NCBI GenBank assembly: GCA_030490835.1 | Contig: CM059975.1 | Span: 55,915,174 to 55,979,173, forward strand | From: Annona cherimola | Taxonomy: Eukaryota > Streptophyta > Magnoliopsida > Magnoliales > Annonaceae | DNA length: 64,000 nucleotides | Direction of reading: 5' to 3' | Shown here: positions 10,653-22,240 of the stretch, piece by piece | Numbering within the stretch: the first letter of the stretch is position 1 | Layout: the number at the start of each line of letters is the position of its first letter | Position numbers and translations under genes: made by a program | Notes under the pieces: generated by a model | Seen by the model: the letters and a program-made list of their open reading frames with translations, nothing else | Told to the model about the DNA's origin: nothing | The model's database searches: none

Positions 10653-12305
10653 TGTTGGAAATATGTGGAAAACTAGCTAAATCCATGTTTTGATGATTAA
10701 CAAATCAATTTGAGTAAGTCTTGGCTACTAACACATTTGTGAAAAGTGTTCAAGGGATATACATCTGAAGAAAATAGAGCATGGAAGGCCAAGTCGTTCC
10801 CCAAGTCGACTCCAACATCGACTTCAAAGAGCCAAAACCGTCCAGAGTTGAAACGGGAGGAAGTGCAGGTGAAGTCGCAGGCCAAGTCGACTCCACTTGC
10901 GACTTGGGAAGCCAAGTCGCAAACGAAGTCGACCTCACCATCGACCTCAGACGAGAAATTCACTCCAGAGTCGAATTCGGGACAGCAAAATGCCGAAGTC
11001 GCAAACGAAGTCGACTCCAGTTGCGACTTGGGCGAAGTCGCAGACGAAGTCGACCCCAAGTTCGACTTGACGTTCTCAAAGCTCAAAGATGCAGTTTCAA
11101 GCTCATTCCAAACATCAACTTGGGATTTCTCAAATCCAAAGCAAGGGTACAAGCTAATTATCAACCCAAGTTTCTCAAGTCCAAGGAAGAAGCTTCAAGC
11201 ATGTTCCAAGATCAATATGAATCAAAAGCAAGCAAGGAGCATGAATCTACCATGCAAGACACAAGTTCTTCAAGATTCATATGTGAAACTATTCCAGAAT
11301 AAAAATGATCAAAGAAAGAAGCCAAGCAAGCTAAAAAGAAGACAATGATTCAAAAGGAAATCAAGAAACAAAGCATTCCAAGTTTCAAGTTCATGAAGCC
11401 AACTGCCGAGGTGAAGTCGCACCCGAAGTCGACTTCACCTGCGACTTGGGTCAAGTCGATACCCAAGTCGACCCAACCTGGAACTTGAAGTCGCTACGGA
11501 GAAGCGAAGTCGCACCCGAAGTCGACTCCATCTGCGACTTGGGCGAAGTCGCATCTGAAGTCGACTCCGCATGCGACTTGGGTCGCAACGGTCGAAATTT
11601 ATTCGAACGTTGGCGCATTAAATGCGCGCCACCTACCTTCTAACGTTCGGATTCCCTCCAAATTATAAAAGGCATTCATTGTGGACGAGGGAAGTAGCTG
11701 AGATTCATTAAGTGAGCATAACTCCTATCTACAAGAGCTTTAAAGAGATCAAGCCATTCAAGGAGGAAGAACTTTGCTTCAAGACTGCAAGAGCTTTATT
11801 TCAGATTCTTCAAAGCTTACTACAAGTTCTTCTCTGCGCCAAATTGTCTCTACACATCTGTAAAGTGTAGATTTCTTTTGTTATTTCGTTTGGTTGTGTT
11901 GTACTTAATTTAGCTTGGGTAGCTAAGATTAAGTGTATGCAAAGTAGTGTGTGATTGGAGTGAGACTCATCACCTACTTGTGCAGTGTGTTGTTTAAGCC
12001 CCCTAGAGCTGGAATCTAGAAGAGAACAGTGGCTCTAATTGTATTGGAAGAATACAATAGTGGAACCCAAGTCACAAGGAGTGTGAGCTTGGAAGAGTGG
12101 AGTAGGGAGGTTGCCCGAACCACTATAAAAATTCTTGTCTGCTTGATTTTATTTCTGCTCTCTACATTACATTGCTTTCCATTTTGTTTCTTCATTCAAG
12201 GGGATTGAACTTACAAGGGGTTAAGTTTTTAAGTTACCAAAGAAATTTTTAAGAACCCAATTCACCCCTCCCCTCTTGGGTTTTGCCATCAACTCGGGAC
12301 CAACA
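10653..12305 (+). repeat. 3' LTR of Sirevirus-1
   Basis: 1653 bp, begins TGTTGGAAATATGTGG and ends GGGACCAACA. Compared by eye with the 5' LTR it shows about a dozen substitutions and a few 1-bp length changes. It is followed by the TSD ATTAA at 12306-12310. Confidence 0.97.
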
Positions 12306-12310
12306 ATTAA

Positions 12311-13066
12311 TTCCAGCAGCATAATCACAAATTTCCACACATATTTAATCATTAAATAACCTGCATTTCACCTGCATTTGACACCTATTGGGACCATTAA
12401 AGATTGCATTCAATTCATGCAACTTTTGCCTTAAATGCATGGTACTCTTGGGTGTAAAAGTCAACTATGTGCACCTTTTTCAATTCAGGTATTTTTCAAA
12501 CATAATTTGCTTAATCCAAACCTTCCAAAATTTTAATCTCATAATTTCATTCAACCATTTCAAAATTCATCTCAATCCAATTTTCCTAGCTCAAGTTATA
12601 GCCGTTGGAAGTTAACGGTTGAAATTGAAATATGATCAACAAATCACTAATCCAATTTCATCAAAGATTTTCATAACCCAATAATTCTATAATATCAAGC
12701 CCATCATCATCAACTTCCATTTCAAATTTCACTTGAATCCGCCTTACAGGCGTTGAGTTATGAATTTTCTAGTGTTCTTCCAACATAATTCCACAATTTC
12801 CATTTTAATCTTCATTAATTAAATCATGGAAACTAACTAAATATTCAGGCCACATTAGCATGTTTTAATCCTTATTATGCTCCTTTAATCACCTTGACTC
12901 ATAATGGGCTCCGGCGATTAAATTTTTAATCACCATTCTTAGTGGAACCCTAATTGCAAAATATCATAAAATCCTAAAATCATCCAAAAATTTCATTTAA
13001 TCATATATAAGTCACACGTACCTGTTCAATGTACACATTGAATCTTATTTAGGTTGGGGTTTCACA
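12311..13066 (-). mobile_element. Gypsy-type LTR L1, right segment
   Basis: Continuation of the LTR broken at 3766. It ends in GGTTGGGGTTTCACA, the complement of the TGTGAAA-type LTR start seen at 39256 and 50475. A 13-nt hairpin (12740-12752) and a second stem near 12600-12615 match other copies. L1 is inserted into the older Copia remnant that follows; the expected right TSD is ATAGC (13067-13071), with its partner outside the window. Confidence 0.85.
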
Positions 13067-13922
13067 ATAGCTTTTCCTACAAGTAGATATATATAGCCTG
13101 AAATGGATCTAAAACTGTATTTGCATCCGATAAAGTCAAAATCTGAATACCAAATGATCTCTCATATACCTAACTTTCTGTATATGAACATGTAGTGTTT
13201 TGTTTTCTAAAGGTGATTTAAAAAATCTGTTTAGCTGCTTCCAAAAGATCAATTTCTGAATTATTTAAATTTCTACCCAATATCCCAACAATGTACGCAA
13301 AATCCAAATGCAAACAATCCTAAGTATACAAAACCTGAGCATAAATCAAATTTTCCACCACTAAAGCATATGGAGTCTTTTACATTTTCTTATATTTAAA
13401 ATCATTCTTAGGGCACTAATTTAGACAAAATTTGTCTCTCTTAGCAATGAGGTATTTTCTAGTTTGCAATCCTGCATGCCAAGTATCTTAAGTACTTTTT
13501 TAATATGTCTTTTGTAATAATCCAAGAATACACTGAAAATAGTTTCAATATATTTGAATTCCTAATAAAAAAGATGCATTTTCAAGATTTTTCATTTCAA
13601 ATTTCTTTGATAGAAATATCTTAATTTTATGTAATAAACTTATATTGATGCTAGCAAGCAATATATCATCGACATATAAAACCAGAAAGATGTGCTTACT
13701 CTCATTGAACCTGTGATTACTCCTGCTGAACTTATAGTAAATGCAATCATCAACCAAATTCATTTTAAAATTGAATGATATGACAATTTGACGAAATTTA
13801 TAATACCATTAATGGAAAGCTTGCTTGAGCTTGTAGATGGAATTTTATTTAAAAATCTGAAACTATATTCTTTGTATTTTCCAACCTATTTTTCTTTTTA
13901 TTGCACTTTATAAATCATTTTA
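13067..13922 (-). pseudogene. Copia RT/RNase H remnant (Ale/TNT1-like)
   Basis: On the minus strand, broken frames read as the C-terminal half of a Copia polyprotein: a WYYKF segment near 13810, VDDCIYYKFS with the catalytic YVDDILL (about 13665-13755), KFEMKNLENASFLLGIQIY, a KVLK...GMQDCK segment near 13480, and an RNase H start SDFDFIGCKYS leading to SISGYIYLLVGKA next to 13070. The motifs resemble the Ale/TNT1 group rather than Sirevirus. The fragment stops abruptly at L1, which landed inside its RNase H. Several stops and frameshifts; not functional. Confidence 0.85.
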
Positions 13923-14492
13923 TGTGGCGTCCCAGCCTGAGCGTTACAACCTTACTCCAAGATCTATCGATTGGTAAACGTGATCAGGATAGTTGCTCTG
14001 TCACACGGCGGGCTTTATTGGATATTTATCCACTTAAACTTAACTCCTTAGGAGTTTAGATCATTTCATACATCCAAATTTCCATCAAATTCTTTTTTAC
14101 GTCATTATATCATTTGAGACATACACATGCGATCTCATAAATTCCATACTTAATCATATCATGCTATTTCATACCTTAACATATAACCATAAATTTTTTT
14201 CGCCTTCTATGGTCATAAAACCATAGCATAATTCATATACAACATTCAACAACAATTTAATGTCATTCTTTTTACAACCATTCAACCCATAGGTTCATAC
14301 ACAGGTAACTCATAAAAATTCATTCATCATTGAATCTCCGCCTGTGCTCCTTGCCTCCTTCCTTTCACCTGTCTTTGAGTTTGGAAAACAAAACATGAGT
14401 CGAAACTCAATAAGCAAGCTATAGGGTTTTAAAGGAATTTATTTTGAAGGCAACACTGTTTAAAAGCATTTCTCTCCATTCGGTAGAAGACA
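13923..14492 (-). mobile_element. truncated Gypsy-type LTR L2
   Basis: Begins TGTGGCGTCCCAGCCTGAG, the complement of the LTR 3' end found at 42657, 43984 and 55032, and follows the minus-strand solo LTR at 55543 for about 570 bp. It breaks off after TAGAAGACACT, where Sirevirus-2-type internal sequence begins. Only the terminal seventh of the LTR is present; a deletion has removed the rest. Confidence 0.8.
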
Positions 14493-16207
14493 CTGTAAGA
14501 AAATGAAAGGTGTATCTCAAATTGGTTTTTTCAATCATCAAAAAGAGAGAGATTGTTGGAATTTAAGGCAAATTAAGCACAATTCATGTTTTAATGATTA
14601 ATAACTCAATTTGAAAAATATTTAAGTACAAATGAGGTTGCTAAGTGTTGCCAAGGTTTATAAAATCAAGATTCGAAAGATAGTAGGTCAAGTCTCAACC
14701 CCAAGTTGACTCAACCATCGACTTAGGTTAAGTCGATATCCAATTCGACTCCAGAATCGACTTTAAGTGACATAAAATCGACAGAGCTGAAATTGAGATT
14801 TGGAGACAGGTGAAGTCGCAATCGAAGTCGACTTCGCTTGTGACTTAGGTGAAGTTGTAACCCTAAGTCGACTCCATTTGTGACTTGGGTAAGCCTTAGC
14901 TGCAGACTTCGAAAAAGTTGCAATCAAAGTCGACTCCATCATGCGACTTAGGCGAAGTCGCATATCAAGTCGACCCAAGTATGTGACTTGGGTGAAGTCA
15001 AACTCCAAGTTGACCCAGGCCTGTGACTTAAGTATGAGGCAACCTTATACTGTTTCAAAGACATCTTATTAGAGAATGGAGAACAAAACCATGAAAAAAT
15101 AAGCATCATGGATCAAGGCCACAAAAAGGATCTTTTCAAAAGACTAGTGTATTGCTCAACTTAGGCATCACAATACACATCAAAGGACATTTAATGAAAA
15201 TCCAAGAGCTTGAAAAGAGGAGAAAGAAGATAACACACAACATGTAGATCACATGCAAAGTCTTGAAGTTCCAACATGATATATGGTTGGTGAAGTCGCA
15301 TCCGAAGTCGACTCCACCTGCAACTTGAGTTAAGTCCGAAGACCAAGTCGACCTGAACCTGGAACTTGAGTTGGAAGCTGAAGACCAAAGTCGCTCCCGA
15401 AGTCGACTCCGGCCTGAAACTTGGGTGAAGTCGAACCTAAAGTCGACTCCGCTCTGTGACTTCAACGAAGTCGAACGGTCAGAAAAATTAGAATGTTGGT
15501 GCATTAAATGCGCGCCACCTACCACCAAATGTTCGAATTTACTTCTCATTATTTAAGGAGCACCAATTGAACATAAATGGAGTGGGAAAACATTGAATAA
15601 GCTCACCTTTCTGTCTTTCTTGCATTTAAAGTGATCTATAAGAAGTTTGAAGGAGAACTTGTCATTTAAACTGCTGAAAGCTACATTGCTCCATTAATAA
15701 TTGCTTTTACAAGTTCTTCTATGTGCACAAAATTGCCTACACAATCTGTAACATGTAGATCTTTGTTATTCATTGTTTATTTGTTTTTCCCACTTGGTTT
15801 GGTATAGGAGACCAAAACCAAGTGAAGGCAAAGTATGCGTGATTGGAGTGAAACTCGTGACCTACTTGTGCTGAGATTGTACAAGCTCCCTAGAGCTAGA
15901 ATATAGAAGAGAGCTGTTACTCTAAGTTGTATTGATAATACAATAGTGGAACCCAAGCCCCAATGGGTGTGTGCTTGGAAGAGTGGAGTAGGAGAGGTTG
16001 CCCGAACTACTATATATTGTTGTCTCTTGACGTGGGTTGATTGCTTGTATTTTATACTTTCTACTGCATCATTTCACTCCAACTCTCTGGTCGTTTCATT
16101 GAGGGGATTAATTTTATAAAAGAGAAATTTTTGATTAAGCAAAGAATTTTTAAAATACCCAATTCACCCCTCACCTCTTGGGTGTTCCCATAAACTCATG
16201 ACCAACA
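14493..16207 (+). mobile_element. 3' LTR and PPT of a truncated Sirevirus-2 family element
   Basis: A short internal tail with the tract AAAAGAGAGAGAT (about 14541-14553) leads into an LTR at 14554-16207 (1654 bp, TGTTGGAATTTAAGG to GACCAACA). It matches 30166-31864 through its length, including the GTCGAC clusters (about 14690-15480), the palindromic GCATTAAATGCGC near 15500 and TATTTAAGG near 15550. The rest of the element is missing because its left side is joined to L2. The tract is purine-rich but lacks the usual run of G. Confidence 0.88.
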
Positions 16208-16489
16208 TAAGTAACTAATTCATAAGGATTAAGAATTAATACATATACCTGAGGATAGGGTATAACGAGAATGAAGAGCAATTGGACGTCCAAAATCATT
16301 ATGCGCGTAGTGGAATGAATCAATCTAATGAATAATGTTTGTTTGGACATGAACATCGCCATGAGTCAACCGATGGATAGTTTAAAGCAGTCCTTGCATT
16401 GTCATTATCTTTGTTAATTCATCCATGTGGTAGTGAAACTGTGAATTTAGATAATGACCACCTAAATGCAGATGCTGACCAAGTTTATT
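16208..16489. other. unassigned spacer
   Basis: About 280 bp between the Sirevirus LTR and the recognisable hAT coding region. It may be the 3' end of the hAT copy, but I see no terminal inverted repeat or coding match. Confidence 0.3.
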
Positions 16490-17530
16490 TTCTCATCGAT
16501 TATCCACAATTGCGAGGTAAGGATCACAAGACATTTTAAATTTCTTCAAAGTCTTCTTCATTGCATTTTTAGCTTTATGCATTGCCCCATAAATGTATCC
16601 CATTGTAGGCCTTTCATTACTATCTATCATTCGTAACACACGGACAAGTGGTTCAAATGCTTTCACAACAACTTCACATCTTTCCCAAAAGGAAGAACTT
16701 AAAACAAAATTAGAAGCAGTTCTTCCCTTTTGAGAATTTTTCCATTTACAATCTACTCATTCTCTACATGTGAACATTGTCCGTAGTTCATTTATAGAGT
16801 TCAACATACTTTGCAATGCTATAAAATTTGTTGCAAACGAGTTATTGCAAGACAAACAATTTCCTTTCCACCAATAAATTTTCTCATCAAGCACAAAATA
16901 AAGTCATGATTATAAATAAATGTTGAAATAGAACGAGCTTCATCTATCACCTCTTTCACATCTTCCATCTTTGCAATATCTTTTAACATCAAATCAATAC
17001 TATGTGTAGCACATGGTGTCCATAAAATGGATGGATATTTATCATTTAGTAAATGACCTGCAATTCGATAGTCAGATGCATTATCAGTCACTACTTGTAC
17101 AATGTTTCTCGGTCCAACTTCCTCCACAACAGTGGTGAGTAATTCAGAAAGCATTTGACCATTTTTTGAATGTTCGGAAGGATCAATAGACTTTAAAAAT
17201 ATAGTTCCCTTAGGACAATATACTAGAAAATTTATCAAGGTTCTTCCCTTTTGATCTGTCCATCCATTAGCCATTATAAGCAACCAAATTCTTTCCACAT
17301 TCCCTTAAATGGTTCGATCTAATCCCTTATTTCCTTGACATTCTTTTTAATAAGAAATGTCCTAAATCATGATATATTGGAACTTTAAATCCATATCCAA
17401 TTGAGCATACATGATCAAACATAGATTGAAAGTGCACAGAATTTGCAGTATTAAATGGAATACATGAAGCATAAAACCACTTTGCAATTTCTGAATGTGC
17501 CCTTTCAATTGCATCCTTACCAGCCATAGC
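16490..17530 (-). pseudogene. hAT-family transposase remnant (DUF659 type)
   Basis: Minus-strand open pieces at 17327-17527 and 16819-17298 plus frameshifted coding to about 16490. The first has EIAKWFYASCIPFNTANS, typical of plant hAT-like proteins just before DUF659. The second carries the DUF659 core WTDQKGRTLINFLVYCP, VQVVTDNASDYRIAG and LWTPCATHSIDLML. After a frameshift near 16820 it continues with ATNFIALQSML, REWVDCKW and RVLRMIDSERPTMGYIY. The N-terminal BED zinc finger and the C-terminal dimerisation domain were not found. Stops and frameshifts make it inactive. It lies head-to-head with the CASP-like gene. Confidence 0.85.
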
Positions 17531-18480
17531 ACTCTTTATGTAATTGATTGAAAGAGGAAACTAATCAAAATCAATGATTACCATGGCTTTAAATGAGTGG
17601 AAAATTTTATGTCACAAATCACCATATGTTGGCTGAAATTGTTTAAGAGCAATGAATTTCAATGATCATGACTGAATCTCTAGTAAACATATGCTTCTGT
17701 TATGACAAATATTTGCAAGATTGGACTGTGCAGAAATTAAAGTGTCATAAGTCAAGCCCATAAACACAAGGATCAATGCTAACATAGGGAGTCAAGCCAG
17801 GTACAGGGGTAGGGACGAGGGCAGGCGAGAAGCTCCACAAAGCCACAAATGAGAATTGATTAAAGGTGTAGAAATGATAAAAACAAAATTGTCATCGACA
17901 ATTCGAGCAGCTAGAAATAAAAAATTGCTTGTGGATGCGGATGCGGATGCGGATGCGTTACCTTCCTGAACAACGACTAGAGGGGCCGCTGATGTTGGAG
18001 GAAGAAGACAGTGACTGCTCCCTGCTGGTGCTGCCTGCTGGAGGAAAGAAGGAAGACATCTTCCGCGACTGCTCCCCACTCGTGCTGCCTGCTGCGCTCT
18101 ACCTACTGGAGGGGAAAAAGAAAGATGTCGTCAAGTGCAGCTTCGGCGCCGGGAGAGACAACGACTGTCGGGTGAGTGCGAACGGAAGACCGACGAGAGC
18201 GGGCGAGCGCTGCTAGGCGGCGATTGCGTAGAGGCTAGGGCGGCGAGCGCGGGCGAGTAGTAGGGTTTTGCGAAAGGGGAAACGAGAGAGGGTGAGCGGG
18301 CGTTGGGAGCAGTGAGTTTGTTTTTGGGTTTTTTTCTAAGTATATATTATGTCCAACCAGGCGAATCCGGTTCGACCGCAGGTTTGCTGGTAGGACGGTT
18401 TTATATAAATAAACCGAACCGCATGCAAATGAACCGGAAACTGGACCGGTGCGACCCATCCAGTTCTAATAGCACCGGCA
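17531..18480 (-). mobile_element. probable 5' part of the hAT copy
   Basis: Between the transposase and the host promoter lies AT-rich DNA (to about 17790), then a GC-rich block (17920-18300), then a stretch dense in AACCGG/CCGGTT-like motifs (18365-18470). Repeated subterminal motifs of that kind are common in plant hAT elements, so I infer the element ends near 18480. No TIR or 8-bp TSD could be confirmed, and no convincing protein is encoded. Confidence 0.4.
17932..17958 (+). repeat. (GATGCG)n microsatellite
   Basis: About four tandem GGATGC units in the GC-rich block. Confidence 0.85.
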
Positions 18481-18807
18481 GAAATAAGGGAGAAGAAAAT
18501 GGCTGGCATACGCATCTGCGCAACATCGTAAAGGACGCTGGCGTACTCGCTAATCATAAAATAACTCAACGAAATGCCAAGGACGCGCTTGGGAATTTCC
18601 GGAGCCATCAAGTCAGAGAGGCGAGGCATCAGCTGCAAGCTTACAGGCTACAGCTGCGGAGCATGAAATAACTGCCTGCTCCTGTGAAACGATCGCATTC
18701 CTTCGTTGCCTCTTAAAAGAAATAAAAATTCCACCGGCTTCTCCCACCGGCCAACGTTTTCAATTTCTTTTCCCTTCTTCGCCACGCGTCATTCGTCAAT
18801 CAAAAGA
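18481..18807 (+). promoter_or_regulatory. upstream region and 5' UTR of the CASP-like gene
   Basis: About 330 bp, moderately GC-rich, ending in a pyrimidine-rich leader (TTTTCAATTTCTTTTCCC) before the ATG. CTCTTAAAAGAAATAAAAAT near 18710 could serve as a weak TATA region. No ATG lies in frame upstream of the chosen start. Confidence 0.4.
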
Positions 18808-20863
18808 ATGTCCGCCGAAGCGGGCAACAACAATCCCGAGGCATCCACGAAGCATGCGGAATCGGGCCCTCCTCCGGCGGATGTCGAAAGCCAATCATCC
18901 ACGGCAGCGGTGTCGTCAATCCTACAGCGATGGAGGCGAGAAGATGTTGTCTCGAAAGGCAATTTGGTGCTGCGTTCATCCGCCTTTCTATTCTCCTTCA
19001 TCTCATTCATCGTCATGGCCTCCAACAAGCACGGGGATTGGAAGAATTTCGATAGATACGAAGTATACAGGTTAATAATAATCGATTCCACGATTTGGGT
19101 ATTGGGAATTTCACTTTCAAATGCTTATTTTTCGTCTCAGGTATTTGTTGGCAATAACTATTCTTTCTTCCCTTTACACGATTGCGCAAGTTTCATGTGA
19201 AATCCGACCCATGACAAGCGGCCAAGGTCTTATATCACGGCGTACTCGGGCTTATGTTGATTTCATCGGGGATCAGGTACATACTTGCCTTTTTTTTTTT
19301 TTACCTGATGGAAAGGAGGACACCTTTTATCCTTCCGACCTCTGAATATGAGAGGAATCAGAGGTAGAAGGGATGAAGCAGTCACTATATATCATTGCCA
19401 AAAAATTATTTATGCAAAGTTTTTCCTGAAGAAAGTTCAGTGGGTTAGCCCACCATACTTGTTCAGACAAAATATTACATGAAACAAAGTTCTATCGTAT
19501 TTTATACAGGTACGGGAATCCCGATTCAACCAAATTCAGAGACATTCATCGAAGAATTTTAGATTTGTGGCAGGCTTGGGTTGGTTGGATCGTGGCCCTG
19601 GACACCTAAATGGTGGATTTGTTTGCCTCCCAACATAGAAATAATGTGCCACGATATACCACTAAAGCGAGATTATAGTTCTGACAATTTGAAGACCAAA
19701 AATAAATATTCAAGATAATGTTTGCTGGTTTGCTTTGGGCATTTTTTGCCCTTTCCTATTCCCATCTCATCAAATGCTATGCTCTTGGGCCATCTCCATT
19801 ACTGGAATGTCAGGATTGCAAATATGAGAACTCATATCATTCGCAAGATGAGTTGTTCATTTGAATTGGATCATTAAACTATGATGACCATGTTGCTAGA
19901 AAATAGATCCGGACAAATGCACACTATGCCTGTTTTTTAGAAATTGAGCTTTCATTGAACAACTTTAGATTACACAAGGTGTTTTGTGATAGCACAGTAT
20001 CCGTCACTGGCACCATCCTGGGGAGGATTTTGGTATAAACAGGGGTGACACGAGGAAACCATAGTAAGTGCTAATTTTGGTTGGGACATGGCCATAGGTA
20101 GTGACATTTTGATGTTAAGGTTATTTGACATTTCCATATTAAAGCTGCCCCAAAAGTCGTGAGTTCTTCTTAGGGGACTTTTTACGTTGTTCCATCATTA
20201 GGTTTCTAGTGTTGGTGGGGATTTGTAGGTCCCTTTGATGAGAAGGACGTTAGATATTTGGCCATGGCAGACTGATATGTCCACATTGAATAGTTTGACA
20301 TAAGCTGTGTGTTGAAGAGTGTTCTTCCATAAATAGGGGTGACATGGAGAAACCTTGATGAGTTCTGTTTTAAGGTGAGGACTTGCTTTAGATACAGACC
20401 TGGACCATGCAACACAAAGAAGGTAGTGATCAAGTGCATATAATTGCAGTTGCTAAATGGATATAACTCCATTGATACAGACCATGGAATGACTGTTTTT
20501 GTATTGGTAACGATTCAAAGCTTTCATCAGTAGGCATAACTATTTTTAGACACCATTAGTTTTGTATGAGCTTCTGACTCACTTAGCAAAGTGCAGCCTT
20601 TGTCTCACTTATTCCTCAGTTATCAAAAGTAATAATAATTGAATTCTGTTGCATGGACGTGAATTCTACAGATTTTGGCCTATCTGTTGATATCGGCAGC
20701 ATCTGCTGCGGTGCCACTGACAAATCGTATGCGGGAAGGAGCAGATAACATTTTCACGGATGCATCAGCAGCATCCATAAGCATGGCTTTCTTCGCATTT
20801 GGGGCTCTTTCTTTATCTGCTTTGATGTCCGGGTTCAAGCTCTCTAGACAGACTTACATATAA
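18808..20863 (+). CDS. CASPL4B: CASP-like membrane protein, 4B type, three exons
   Basis: Spliced gene: exons 18808-19070, 19141-19276 and 20672-20863, with introns of 70 and 1395 bp starting GT and ending AG, giving 196 residues in one frame. The family (Casparian strip membrane domain protein-like, MARVEL-related) forms four-helix plasma-membrane proteins; founding members scaffold the Casparian strip, but most CASPLs, including type 4B, have no firmly known role. Visible: a Ser/Pro-rich N-terminus, the WRREDVVSKGN motif, TM1 about 52-71 with the family Arg (R56), MASNKHGDWKNFDRYEVYRY before TM2 (89-107), TM3 from about 131 next to Asp132, PLTNRMREGADNIFTD, TM4 about 168-188, end SRQTYI. 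The resemblance to CASP-like 4B1 proteins is strong from memory. No broken codon; looks functional. Confidence 0.93.
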
Positions 20864-20981
20864 GTCAGACCGTGTTTGAGTCTTTGATATTTTTTCCTTG
20901 TTCTTTTATTGACCTTGTCAATATCTGTGATTGTGGAAACATTCAACATGCTTTCAAGATTGTATGACTTTGTATTTTGTT

Positions 20982-20987
20982 AATAAA
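20982..20987 (+). terminator. putative poly(A) signal of the CASP-like gene
   Basis: AATAAA about 120 bp after the stop codon, followed within 20 bp by an A-rich run (21002-21019). Confidence 0.5.
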
Positions 20988-22240
20988 CAGGAATGATTCG
21001 GTAAAAAAGAAAAAAAAAAAGGCAGGAATGATATTATTTGATTGGTTTATCTGTTAGACTGTTAATATTTCCTTCCAAACTTCTGTAGAAAGTAGACTGT
21101 TACTATTTCCTTCCAAACTTCTGTGGAAGGCTAACACTTAATGCCTGCATGATATCACTAGTTGAATAGTTACGGATGTTTATTCTTACTGATCATTATT
21201 ATTACAAACACATTCACAACAACTGTTGTTCTCTTTCCCCCACATATCCAATAGTATATGAATGGATTCTTGGAATGATTTATTAGTCATTTATATCACT
21301 CCAATCTTGCATCAAATCCAAATTTGAGATGTTGAAAATGATGATGCTTAGTCGTGTTTTAATGTTACATATCACCTTAGAAATGGTACTTGGATATGGA
21401 TTGTACTGCATCATATTATTTCAGGAACACTACACGAGATTATTGTTGGATATATGCGCTTCGAGCTCATAGCAGGCTCACTTGTTGCTAATGAAATATT
21501 GGTCCATGTGGGGTCACTCATACAGGATGTGCTTAGCATAAAATAGTATGCGTGTTCTCTATTGAGAAGAGGAAAAGCCTCGTTTGTCATTTTTGTTTGG
21601 ATGGAAAAATGAAAAAACCATAGCCACCACCACTGCCTTTAGCTGAAACTAGAGAATTATGCCTATTTTCTTAGCAGATTAATCAATTAAAGGCTCCGTT
21701 GTTTTTTTGTTAGACTGTTAGTGGCTTCATATGTAAACTGATGTGTTCATAGTGTGGATGTTTGCATTTTCTAATGGAGATCGTATTTTAAGATATCTGG
21801 ACAATGTACGCGAATCTCATCCTCTTATTTTTTCCTGGGGCGGATATCACTATCAAATGCTCTATTGAGAAAGTAATAGAACCCAAATCCTGTTGTTAAT
21901 TGGGTTTAGATAATTTATAAAATTTAATTTATCGGTGAAGCTAAATAAAGATAAAATCATTTTATGAAAGATAATTATCAATTTTAAAGGTAAAATAAAA
22001 AATTTTAAAATAGAAAATAACGTTAAATACGTAAAAATATAATTAGAATATAATGATCTACACGAAAAACTATTATTAAGTGATAAATAAACACATTTGG
22101 TGTAACTCAACGTTATTATATCATATACTGAAATACTCTATGAATTTAGTGCAATAAGAATACAAGGGATTCGTATATTATATATCATATTTTCAATTAA
22201 CTTATAATTTAATGTAATAAGAATATCTGAGAATATTTAG
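20988..22240. other. AT-rich intergenic DNA
   Basis: No gene recognised. It contains a two-copy tandem repeat at about 21056-21130 (unit near 38 bp, built around TTTCCTTCCAAACTTCTGT). The part from 21900 on is very AT-rich. Confidence 0.5.

Larger units (their letters stand above)
3767..12305 (+). mobile_element. Sirevirus-1: complete Ty1/Copia LTR retrotransposon
   Basis: Complete 8.5-kb element: 5' LTR 3767-5417, tRNA-Met PBS, gag, pol in Copia order (protease, integrase, RT, RNase H), repeated polypurine tracts, 3' LTR 10653-12305. It is flanked by the 5-bp duplication ATTAA (3762-3766 and 12306-12310) and begins TG and ends CA. Assignment to the Sirevirus (SIRE/Maximus) lineage rests on the long Gag with two zinc knuckles and a coiled coil, the multiple AAGGGGGAG tracts before the 3' LTR and the LTR palindrome clusters, all known Sirevirus traits. 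The two LTRs differ at about a dozen positions by eye, so the insertion is recent. In-frame TGA codons at 5565 and 8176 make it non-autonomous as read. Confidence 0.96.

Noticed and set aside
17792..18216. Two overlapping 95-aa ORFs near the hAT 5' end
   Set aside because: Low-complexity Ala/Ser and Met/Arg frames over a GC-rich microsatellite region.
18303..18671. 122-aa ORF upstream of the CASP-like gene
   Set aside because: Overlaps a 100-aa ORF on the other strand in hAT subterminal sequence; no similarity and no link to the gene's frame.
21056..21130. Two-copy 38-bp tandem repeat as a regulatory element
   Set aside because: A single duplication in intergenic DNA; nothing suggests function.
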